This document shows positions 45,047 through 56,165 of a stretch of 64,000 nucleotides of DNA, piece by piece. The stretch is taken from NCBI RefSeq assembly GCF_020080835.1, contig NC_058164.1, positions 12,160,142 through 12,224,141 on the forward strand, given 5' to 3'. The position numbers and the translations under genes are program-made. This DNA is from Cotesia glomerata (taxonomy: Eukaryota > Arthropoda > Insecta > Hymenoptera > Braconidae). The notes below the pieces were generated by a model. The model was given only the letters and a program-made list of their open reading frames with translations, was not told the origin of the DNA and did no database searches. How positions within the stretch are numbered: the first letter of the stretch is position 1; each line of letters begins with the position of its first letter.

Positions 45047-46071
45047 TAACAATTTGATAAAACTATTAATTAAATTTCTTAATTATTAATCGACTTAATA
45101 CTTATTTCAATAAAAATTATAAAAAAATATTACTTTGCGCATCTATTAATCACAACATTTTATAGATAAAACAGAGACATAAGTCCCACCAGACGAGATA
45201 TAGATTTGTATATCAGTTTATAATTTCAACAACTATATTAATGTAATAAGTTTGCGGGATTTTATTATCTGACTGATGAACGCTGTTATGAATAACATTA
45301 AAAAATATTGTTTTTCATAACAGTAATTAGAAGACAATAATCCAATAGCAACCTTCAACAAACTAAATGTACCTCTTAAACAACAATTACAATTAAACGT
45401 AATTATAATGAGCAAATATTTTAATATTTATGTTTTCACTTGTAAATTACTTGGTATACAACCAAAAATCTGTTAAATTGTGTTTCTAAATTATAAATTC
45501 ACTAAAATATCTAATATTTGATATCAAATAATTCGATTAAGAAAACATCAGAATATTTTTTGTAAAAATTTAATTTTGATTTTATCGATAATTATGATAC
45601 TTAAATCAAAAATGAATAAGTAAAAATAATTTATAATAAGTATAAACAAATGTGTTTATCGAAAAAACATTTGAATGTGTGTAAAAATAAATAAATTAAC
45701 AAAGAATATAGTATAGAGCCGTACGAAAAAAAAGATATAGTCTCACAATCTAAATGCTTGCATTTAAATACTACTGAATATTAATTTAAAGAAAATTAAC
45801 CAACAATTTAAGTACATACATCATCTGTCTCTATTTAATAGAGAATAAATATTAACTTTTTCAACATTTTAAATTAAATTAGTTTTTGCTAATTTATACA
45901 TTTATATAATCACTTGAATAATGAAAAATATTATTTTCACTGGACGTTAGAATTTCACATTTGATTTCTGCATAATGTGTAAAAAAAATTAGTTTACATA
46001 TAATTTATACCATTAGTCGACATGGCATTTAAATAATAATTAGATACTGAGTTCGGCACAATAATTTTAAC
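45047..46071. other. 3' flank of the PPP1R16-like gene
   Basis: AT-rich; no other gene or repeat was recognised. The 3' UTR of the minus-strand gene must extend into this stretch. Confidence 0.4.
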
Positions 46072-49000
46072 TCACATTATAATACAACAACGTTTTTCCG
46101 TATGACTATCTCCAATAATCTCACTAGTATTCCCAGAGAAACGTTGAAAATTATTGGCAGTTAAGTCATTGTCAGGTGGTGAAGAAACTGGAATACCATT
46201 CCCATTAGCATCTACAATTGTTGGATTTGTGTGCCGACTCTGAGCTCGCTGTTTTTTCAAATCTGACAAAGATTTCACGAAAACTACAGACACATGAATG
46301 TTGATTTTGCCGTTAGTGTCACTCTCAAACGTTGGTTGTTGTCGGTTGACCGGGGAGTCAGGCTCTATAACTATCAATGCAAATGTGTAAATTTGCCGAA
46401 AATTTATCTCAGTAATTTTATTTTTTAAAACTACTTTTCAAAGTTAGTAATATATATTATATCCACTCCATTTCATAACTCCGATTACTGTTCTTCTAAA
46501 TTTGAAAAATGTAATTTTGTTCATGCGAAATTTTCATACAAAATGAATTTATATATACCATCGTTATACAAAAAAATTGCATACACAAAACATATCTACA
46601 AAATATTTACTATCATTTTTTAATATTACTCATTCATGGATATTAGTTTCTAAATTTTATTTTAAAATTACCACATTAAATTACAATATATTTACATTTA
46701 GAAAAAAGTATGAAATCGTTAAAAATTTTACAATAATTACAGCTACAATAATTATATAACTATTATCAAAAATACCATACACAAAAATATCAAACTATTT
46801 ACTGTATTTTTTTTTTTTTTTTCGATTTCTAAAAAACTTTATAATATGAAATTAGAGATTTAATAAATAATTACTATTAAAACATCAGCACATGCATCGA
46901 GTATTTTGATGTAAATATAACACCGTATCGTTCAAAAAATTATCGACTTAGAGATGTAAAAAAAAATTTAAGAATTATAATAATAAAAAATACGAGAAGT
47001 ATAATGAAGAACTCAATAAAATAAATTATTGCCGTGTTCAATTACTACAAGAGATACAAACAATCTAAAACTTTTATTCAAAATTTGATCAACATTATAT
47101 TTGCGTGCTAATGATAATAAATCTAAAATAGTACACACCGAAAATTTTTTAATAAATCAATATTATTTTAAACGAATAAGAATGTGACATAAAAAACTGA
47201 CCTCAGAATTGTATGTTAAGGGGACACGCAGTGGTAGGAAAGAAAAGAAAATATGGCTTGTGAATAAGAGATAATAGATGAATTCAATTAAAATACATTG
47301 TCTAAATAATAGAAATCATTTTTTTAATTTCAACAATTCACGATTAAAAACACCAAAAAAAAGTCATCAACTTTATAAAAAAAAATCAATATGAACTATA
47401 AAAGATTTGGAAGCTACCTGAATCTTTGTCAGCATCTTCATGAAGAAATGAATTATTATCTTTGCCTTCAGGACCTCGACGTACAGCTGGAGATAAATCG
47501 GATTCTTCCGTCTTATTTTCAACATTTATATTATTTGCTATAATTGTTGGTTCCGGTGTCTTGGTTGGAGTATAAGTCTATAATTATTTAGAAGAAAAAA
47601 AAAAGTAAACGGCTTAGTAATTACATCATTGTTGACATTTATCTTTAATTAAGTATTATTTATAATTTATAACAATTACTTGTTGAGCTTGTAATCTCAA
47701 TCTAGCTTCTTCTTGTGCGTCTTTTTTAGTCGTGAGAACTTTATCCCTTATAGATGTTCGTCTCACGCTTTGCGTTCTTGTATTAATGCTTTGTGATCTA
47801 CGTACACGCCGACTTTGTGCCTCACGAAGTTTTTTACTTTCTTGCTCTGTTTTCAACTCTACTATGCGTTCTCGGATTTCCGGATCTTCACAAATATCTA
47901 TAAACAAATAATATTCACATATATGTATAAATAAGAGACAAGTATTTATAATTATAATTAATAACATAACAAAAGGGCTCCAATTATTTTTTAATACTTA
48001 AAAAAATGAATACCTGCTGGTGTTTCATCATGTTTGTTCTTAGCGTTCAAATCTGCACCGTTTTGAACTAACAATTCAAGAACTTCCAACTAAAATGATT
48101 AAAAAGATTATTAGTTTTAATTATCAAATCTTAGAATCTAAATAAATAAACTGATATAAATAATTACTAACATGACCCCAACAAGCAGCTGCGTGCACCG
48201 GTTGCCATTTGTCATTGTCCTCAACGTCTGTTGAAACATGTTGATCTAAAAGATATTCGACAACACGAAGGTAACCATTAGCTGCTGCTATATGGAGCTG
48301 TAATGTAAAATAAAAACCAAATTTACTAATAATAATTAACGAAACAAATAAATAATTATTTGTTACTTATTTTCATCGATAAAATTAATTATTATTCATA
48401 CAGGAGTAGCTCCTTGATGATCTTTATATTCTAAATCTTGACCTAGCGCCACCGCTTTTTGTAAATCCTGTAACATTTGAACCTCTGTTGATGCACGTGT
48501 TTCATCAATCAACTCTTGTGTTACACCTCGACTAGCCATTTCACCTAAACATATTATATAATATTATTATTATAGTTGTATGATAAAATAAAAATGTTTA
48601 CATAAGATCAAAATTTGAATTAACCTTCTATACAATCTAAAGTTCTCTCATCTTCACAAATGTCATAAGGCATATTTCCGTCAGCGTTAACAGCTAATAA
48701 ATTAGCACCAGATGCAATTAAGTAGCGTACAAGGTGTAAATGACCACAAGTAGCCGCAGCATGTAAGGGAGTCCATTTTTCACTGTCCTCGGCATTGACA
48801 TTTGCACCAAACTCAACCAGCAATTTCATCATTTCTTCATTGTCATCAATACAGCATTGATGAAGAGCAGTTAAACCATCCTCGTTCGTAGAATCTGGAT
48901 TAACGCCTTTTTTCAATAACCTTCGCACTGAAATATTGATTAAAAATATATTTTTATTGATTAAGTATAAATATAAAATGAAGTTCATTTTTTTTGTTTG

Positions 49001-49242
49001 GGCTTTGTTTTACCTTCATCAATATCGTTCCTCGCTGCAGCTTCTAATAGCATAACACTATCATCAAAAAATATGTTTCTTTTATTGCTTGCATGTTTTG
49101 TCTGATGACGCATCCATTCTTTTTCTCTTTGGCGCCAAACTTTTAGCTGTTGAAGCCTGCGATGTCGAGCAAGATGCAATCGCTCTTGTGTTGTTAGTCT
49201 TTCGACGTGTACCATCTCGGCAACTAAATCTGCATGTTCCAT
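46072..49242 (-). CDS. MYPT-75D: PPP1R16/MYPT-75D-like ankyrin-repeat regulator of protein phosphatase 1, 8 coding exons, 517 aa
   Basis: Minus-strand exons: 49242-49014, 48927-48625, 48544-48402, 48297-48172, 48089-48014, 47897-47680, 47577-47418, 46370-46072. They total 1554 bases, all GT/AG and phase-consistent. The N-terminus is a basic helix, then a PP1-docking RVxF-type motif KRNIFF (residues 54-59) and FDDSV.LLEAA as in MYPT proteins. Ankyrin repeats (TALHQCC, TPLHAAATCGH, TPLHIAAANGY, QPVHAAACWGH) run from about 60 to 310, followed by a basic coiled-coil stretch (RERIVELKTEQ..). The Ser/Asn-rich tail ends RCCIIM, a CaaX box predicted to be prenylated, as in PPP1R16A/B. The length equals mammalian PPP1R16A. 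The product should recruit PP1c to membranes. The orthologue name is by family resemblance. Confidence 0.93.
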
Positions 49243-49265
49243 GGCTGAGTAATTAATATGTTTAT

Positions 49266-50967
49266 CTGAAAATGATTAAAAAAACAATTATAGAAATACA
49301 CTAAGTAAAAATATTACCAGTATAACTTTGATAAATATGACAAAACTATAACAGGTTGATAAAATCACTTAGATTTTTTATTAAATACTAAGAAGCAATT
49401 TGGGATTATTTTAAATTTTTAGACATGAGCTAATTTTTTTTAATCATTATTCAACTTGACATTTAATATGCTTGACAAGTGTTCTTTCATTTTTTTCGCG
49501 AGACTTCAGCCAATATTTACACAAATGTTATATGATATTTATTTGATATAAAAAGAAGATCTATCGATCAATAATAAGCTTAATAATTTAAACAGCTGAT
49601 AATTACTAAATAATAATAACAGTTGTTGTTGAAGACATTGAATATATAAATAAATTAATGCACTTTACAAAAGATTAATTATACATTATTAATTTTTATT
49701 CAACTTAAGTGGATTATCAATCTACTTTGCAATACTTGGCACAAAAAGTAATAATTAGAATCTCAAATTAAATGTAAAAATAAAAGAAAAATTAAATATC
49801 TTCAATTTTAATACCATAAAAGTTTTAGATAAAGTAATTGTCATCTTCAAAAGATACATACTTAAAAGCCTAAGCATACTTTTAAGTCTTTTCTGCTGAA
49901 ATATGTTTTATGACTCGAGATAATTCAAGAAAAAACAAGAGTCCACCAATAGTATTAATATAAACTGAGTTCATTTTTACTTTATTATCATTATCACCAT
50001 TCTACTGAAAACAAAAATGTTTTTTTAATTCATAATACAATTTATCAATATTTATTGCTGAGTAAACAATTACTCTCTTTAGATAAAACATTCTGATACT
50101 TTACGCATCGAAAAAAATTAAATTTAATGTACATTACCATTTTTAAAATATTCAATATAGGTAAGTTATTGAAATGCAATACGAATTTAACATAAAACTA
50201 ACAATGAAATGATTTGTTCTGTACTATTATGTAATCAATGCAGTTATCAAACTACTATCAGTGTTATCTTTAACTGTCATGCTACATTCTTTATGAATAA
50301 AATAAAATAACTGCAATACAGGTAAAAAAATTACTCGCTCTTTTATTATCTATAATATCATTATCTGAGACAAAAAAAAATTTTATCAACATTTTTTATC
50401 ACAAAAATAAATTTATTCTTATAAAATAAAATCAAAAAAAATTTTTTTTAATTGAAATAAAATATAAATAATGGATAAATAATAAAATTAACGGTAGAAA
50501 AAAAAATATGCTGACATTTCCGGGATCTTAACAGGTCACAGTAATTAATGTCATGCTCGCTCATATGGATATCCCCCACATTCGCACAATAAAATTCAAT
50601 ATAATTATTTGAAATTTATTAAATAAATAATAGTAAAAAATACAAACCCTATTTTCAGTGTAATGATGACAGTATTCTCAAGTCATAGCTGCGTCAGTTA
50701 ATCAATTGTGAGATACCTGACAGCAGCAAATATGTGGAATATACAATCCAAATGATAACATACAATTATAAATATTATTGATACCGTGTATTTTAAACAT
50801 TATTATTGACTATTATGTACTTGAAAAAAAAATCATATTATTAATTTCACAACCAAATAATATTCAGCATCTTAAAATAAAAAAAAAATATACATAAAAC
50901 TATGTAAAATGCCAACGCACTTGCGCGCACTTGGCTCCTTCCTCATGGCAGCCATGTACTCACTAAC
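49266..50967 (-). other. Probable 5'-UTR intron of the PPP1R16-like gene
   Basis: On the minus strand an acceptor (TCATTTTCAG, AG at 49267-49266) precedes the start-codon exon by 23 nt. A good donor, CAG|GTTAGTG, lies at 50968/50967, next to a CpG-rich patch (GCGCGCGCAAGTGG). This suggests a non-coding first exon ending at 50968. No gene lies in the intron. Confidence 0.5.
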
Positions 50968-51000
50968 CTGTAACCACTTGCGCGCGCCATTCTTTCATTT
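50968..51000 (-). promoter_or_regulatory. Candidate non-coding first exon / promoter region of the PPP1R16-like gene
   Basis: GC- and CpG-rich relative to its flanks, with the donor described for the 5'-UTR intron. The transcription start is unknown; the upstream limit given is only the GC-rich patch. The open frame on the plus strand through here is judged a by-product. Confidence 0.35.
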
Positions 51001-53599
51001 CTCACACTTTGTATATATATATTCTCTTTACATTTATATTATACACCTCTCATGCTCATTTATTATTGTTCTGTCGTTCGCTTACAATCCCTTTCTATTT
51101 CTAATATTTTTAATAAGAATATAAAAACTAAATTATAGTTAGTACAAAATAGAATTTAAATTACGTAACTTTTATTTTATTTTAATATTTATTGTTACGA
51201 ATAATGATTAAATTAAGAGATTGGGTGTAAGAAAAGGAACCTTACAGTTTACAAACACAAGTGTACGCTTATATAAAATGTTTATATCTTTCGGTATACC
51301 ACCTATATATCCTATTCTGTCTTTATTATCCAAACAATACACCTTAACAGTTAAGGTACAGGTAGTAAATACTGAAAAAATTAACTCGACTATTATTATG
51401 TGATTAATTTTTAATAACTTTACGTTTTTTGAGTAAATTACTTTTAATTTTGTTAAATATATTCCAAAGACTGAAGAAATTTCTAAATTCTTAATAAGTT
51501 GCTTATATTCTTCTCAATGTAATTATGAATTATTAAACCGATAAGATATTAATTATTTTTGTTTATAAAACATGACGAATACAATTCGCTGACATCATTT
51601 TTTAAATTTAATTGCTCTAAATATGCAGGATACATTGGAAGTTTATTAAATTATGACATTTTGGTTTTATTTATAGTATATAATTTGTAATTTATGAATT
51701 GTTACACATATATTTTACTTTTTTTTTTATTTTTATTCATTTATTTCCCACAAAAGATATACAAAACTTTTACATCTAATATATTTATAAACTATAATCA
51801 ATTTCGCATAGTAAAATTATCTAAAAGAGCGCATTCTTAAGTATCATAATGCTGTGTATAATAAAACAAGCTTATCCATTTATTATTAACCGATCTTGTT
51901 GTTTTGTCACTTTTGGCGTTAAATTTTTTTATTTACTCTGCAAAAGATTTAAATAAACAATTGACAATTGTAACATAGTAAAAACTATTAAAGTATTTAA
52001 ACTTTTGAAATTAAAAAAAATTTTGTGTGACAATAAAAAAATTAGTAAAACGGTTGACCCTGCAGGCCATCCCTGCAACTTCCCACTAATTTCAAATGTA
52101 GAGTGCTCAAAATTTCACATATTACGGCGTTTTTGAACACTTCGTGCATTTGATAAAAATTCGATTTCGTAAACCGGGGCGAAATCAATAACTTCCTGAT
52201 TTTCATAGCGGGAAGTTCAAAATAAATTATTCAATTTCCCAATAAAAAATTGTAAATTTAAAAAAAAATAAGAAAGTTATTGTGTTACTTGTCATAACTC
52301 AGGAACAGATTGATCGATTGAGATACATCTTGCGGCTTTTGAAAGAGTTTCACTTAATTAAAAAGTTTTGACAATTAGAACTGAAGTATTAGAGTGTAAA
52401 TATTAGTATCAAAATATAATATATTTTAAACTAAATTTTATTTGTTCCATCTATTAATTTGTGAGTTAAATTTATTTAATTATTAAAATATAAGTTTATT
52501 ATCTATTGATTTCAATCAGATTTAGTTGTTAGATTTGAACTCATTTTAATACAATTTAGTATTAATTATGCATGCAATTATGATTTGTTGACAAAAATAT
52601 ACAGAGACGTTAAAAAAAACGTTCTTCTTTTTTAATTGTAAGTTTCATAGACTTACAATTTGGTAAAAATTTTCTTTTACTAGATATTAATTAAAAATAA
52701 CCCAAGTAAAATATAAAAAAAACCTAAGTGAATATTATTTACTAAGCATTTGAAAATAAAACTTCAAACGTGAATTACTTTTAATTTTGAAGAGATTTCT
52801 TGACACGGCCTGTTTCAACTTTTTGAAGGCTAAAACCTTTCGTACTACTGTCCTTTATTCGTTTTTGTGAATATAATAATTCTTTTGGACGTTTCCCGAG
52901 CAAAAGTTTTTGAATTTTTCACCACAAACGTATTACATGAATTATGTGTCAATTTCTTATTTTCTTCAGATGGTTGTTTTTTTTTTATTATTTTTGAAAA
53001 TCTTAAATATTAAAAATAATTCAAATTTGAGAAAAAACAATTTAAACTGACTCAAGTGGTTTAAAAAATTTTTTGCCAGGAATATCCTCATAAAAATCTT
53101 ACCTAAAAAATACATTTTAAGAAGTACAGTTGAATTAAAAAAAAAAAATTAAGCTATTAACGATGGACGAGGTCGAATAACTCTTTTTACTCTAAATGTT
53201 TTTGAATCCTAAACAACTGCTAATTCCCTTGTGTGTGCTGACATTATTATTTATTATTTTGTAAGGAGATAAGAATAATCCTGATTCTCTGAAAAAAAAT
53301 TCTAATAATTAATCGTATAATGGCTTAAATTATGTATCAATCTTTTAATATTAGCTAATAGAACCAAATAACGTCAATGAATTAAAATGTGAATTTGTGT
53401 AAATTGATAAGCTTGAATTAGCTAATACTATTGAGTGATGCAACATTATAATATAATATACCATTTTAATTGTTATTAGTTATTGTAGATTACAGTAATA
53501 TATAATAATATCTATAAGCTAATAAGAAGTTGTTTATATAAACAGTGGCCTTGTTTTAAATTAACATTCTATGGCACCTCTTTATGTATAAAATAAGTT
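51001..53599. other. Intergenic AT-rich DNA with one repeat copy
   Basis: No gene was seen. A repeat block at 52040-52225 is listed separately. The rest is AT-rich. Confidence 0.4.
52040..52225 (+). repeat. Interspersed repeat with CGGTTGACCCTGCAGGCC
   Basis: AAACGGTTGACCCTGCAGGC with CATCCCTGCAACTTCCCACT matches 32633-32690. The second half (AAACCGGGGCGAAATCAATA then ACTTCCTGAT..AGCGGGAAGTT) matches 1575-1635. This copy therefore links the other two fragments as parts of one family. Confidence 0.65.
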
Positions 53600-53830
53600 T
53601 TGATTGTGAAACTTGCAATTTCTGTCACCGCTATGAAATTGATCAGATCAAGTTTGTGGCTGAGTACGATGAAGGGGGATGTATCGAGCGGCGCCTGCGT
53701 AATCACAACTACCACTAAACCTGGACCGTACGATCGCAAATTCACCCCGCAAGCTTCGCACGAGGATAGTGTTCTACCGCAAGAAAAGCGGGACAGTTTT
53801 TAGATGACGCGCCCTTATATTACTTTACTA
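53600..53830. promoter_or_regulatory. CpG-containing block, possible promoter of the DUSP22-like gene
   Basis: Higher GC than its surroundings (GCGGCGCCTGCG, ACCGTACGATCGCAAATTCA), between two genes and 2.3 kb upstream of the DUSP22-like start codon. A plus-strand open frame of 67 codons matches nothing I know. Its assignment to that gene is inference from position. Confidence 0.3.
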
Positions 53831-55007
53831 GTGCGGAAATAGCCTCGTATTAATTGAAATTTTAACAGTTTATTATTTTTCATCAATTGCTGTATGTTTC
53901 TTTAACAGTGTTAATTATTTACGTTATAACGTTTCATAAAAAACTTGTCTATAAATTACTGTTAACAACTAAAGAAATTTTTTGCGATTGATAATGATTC
54001 TCATCGATTTTAGACATAAAACTGAGAGACGTTATTATAATTTGCGGATTTAATAATGAGGTAATCATAATAATTAACGAGATTTTTTTTAACTACTTAT
54101 ATTAATTATTTAAAGCTTTAGAAACTCATAAATAACTAAGAAAAAGTTCATATTATTAATTTCATTAATTTTTATACCTTTTACTTTCATAATAGTAACT
54201 TTTTTTTTGCTTTTGATTCTAATTTATTTATGGATTATTTTAATGTTTAAAATTAAAAAAATGTATTTTTCATTTTTAATTGTAAATTATACTTCATTTA
54301 AATATCATTTCTATGCACAAAAAATTCTTTAAAATTCAAACTTTAATTTCGAAATTTAAAACTCTCTCATAAGTTGTAGTCGTTCTTTGGTTCTTGTGCC
54401 TCAGGCAATTTGGATTCATTGTTAAGCTTTTCTTCATACTAAAAAAAAAAAAAAAATCTTCATCGAGGTCATAGTAAAAAAACTTGTATGTCACATGTTT
54501 TAAAAATAAAAACGTTTTCTCATAGCATATTTATAACTATATAAGGCTACACCACACGCAGGATTCAAAAATTAATTAATATGTCATTTACACATTTAAA
54601 AAAATTTCTTATGAAATTTTCATTCAAATACATAATAAATCATTGATAATAATAACAATAATAATCGAGCGTGAATAATAATAATAATTTTTAATCAAGA
54701 ATTAATGCTAGGTCTAAATCGTAGACTATCTATCTATGTTTATTACAACAATTGATTAATTAAAATAACATGAGAAATACATACACACTAAACAAAGATA
54801 TATAAATAGTACCTATGTATCTATATTGGTCCGCGAAAGATTTGTCGCCCAAAGCTATTGTTACAATGAAGTCAATGATATGCCGCAAACAAAACAAAAA
54901 GGAAATAAAACTTTTTAGACCAAAGATATCAGGAAACAAAAAATTTCATCTATTTTAAACAGATGTTGACAATCGATTCTACAGTTACAAAAACAAATAA
55001 AATTGAT
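53831..55007. other. Intergenic AT-rich DNA
   Basis: Nothing recognisable apart from an A-run at 54441-54455 and an AATAAT-rich stretch near 54645-54695. Confidence 0.4.
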
Positions 55008-55229
55008 TTTCTGCCCTCCGGCCGGAAAGTGGCAACTTTCTGGCCGCTGCGCTAAACAAAGTTGCCACATTCCGGCTACGTCGAGCAGAAAAATAGTATA
55101 CACACCGTGGCCAGTAAATAAGAAAGCCTCAGATCACATGTTTGTCAACCTCGGCTTCGCCTCGGCCAACAATTACATGTGATCTGAGACTTTTCTTATT
55201 TTAGTGGCCTAGGTATGTAATATACTATT
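55008..55229 (+). repeat. Two-hairpin interspersed repeat, copy B
   Basis: The best-preserved copy. The first hairpin is CCGGCCGGAAAGTGGCAACT against AGTTGCCACATTCCGG. The second hairpin has CTCAGATCACATG against CATGTGATCTGAG, bracketed by AATAGTATACACACC and GGTATGTAATATACTATT. GGCCAGTAAATAAGAAA and TTTCTTATTTTAGTGGCC form a further inner pair. Non-coding. Confidence 0.8.
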
Positions 55230-56165
55230 TTATACGTGCATAGAGTTCAAATTTTTATAGCCGCTTTGTTAGTAGGGCGAGTTATAAACTGTACGTAAAT
55301 TATAAAATTCATGCTCTACTTAACTTTTAGTATGAAAGAATAAAAAATTATAAAGGAATTATTAATAAGAATTTAAAAACACTCGACAATCAAATACTTC
55401 CACGTGTAATCATAACAAACAAGTAGAATATATGTTATCTTTGATGAAAAAAATCGATAAAATGCGGCAAGTATTCTATGGTAACAAGTGTACTGATTTT
55501 TATATATGCAAACATATTAACAGTTGAATATTACTATTATTAATGAATTTAAGCAAACAATGATCTATTGTAGCTGTTAAATCAATAAGTGTATAAAAGT
55601 ACATATATTATTGAATTCTCATAAAATCTCTGTCTCTGTATACCAACTAATACTTTATTATTAATTTAAATGTTGTGTGTAAGCGAACTGATCTACTTAG
55701 TGTCGAGTCATTCGGTGCTATAACTCCTGAGTAATTCATAATGTGAATTAATTAAAAAATATAGTCGTAACGCCCTAATTATAAATTATTTTTATTCTAT
55801 GATTTTAATTTATTCGTACTTAGATATTTTTAAGATAATAAAGTTTAAGTAAATTAGTTAATTAAAAAATTTTATATTTTTTGACTTTAAATAATATAGA
55901 TTTTTTTTTATATTAAATAGAACAAGAATGTTAAAAAGTCGAGTATCTTTCTAAAGTGGTTAGAACCTCAACATTGTGGAGAGAAGCCTATAATGACAGT
56001 GTAATTCACAATGTGAAGAGTCTAATGCTTAAAGTGGTTATGAAAGAGACAAAAGAACCAGGTTGCTCATCAAGGAGCATATTATTCCCTGATGCCTCTA
56101 ATGATGATATTAAAACAAGCAAAACAGATTCTTAACACATTATCAAGCTAATTTGAGTCTTCAAA
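55230..56165. other. 5' flank and leader of the DUSP22-like gene
   Basis: AT-rich. The 200 bases before the start codon are less extreme in composition and follow an acceptor-like T-rich stretch ending TAAATAG (55913-55919), so a leader exon joined to an upstream exon is possible. Confidence 0.35.

Noticed and set aside
50909..51124. 71-codon plus-strand open frame in a CpG-rich patch
   Set aside because: Better explained by the antisense 5' non-coding exon of the PPP1R16-like gene, which has a good donor here. The peptide is low-complexity beyond residue 30.
53600..53803. 67-codon plus-strand open frame
   Set aside because: No motif, and the frame runs through a CpG-richer block that is more plausibly regulatory or leader DNA.
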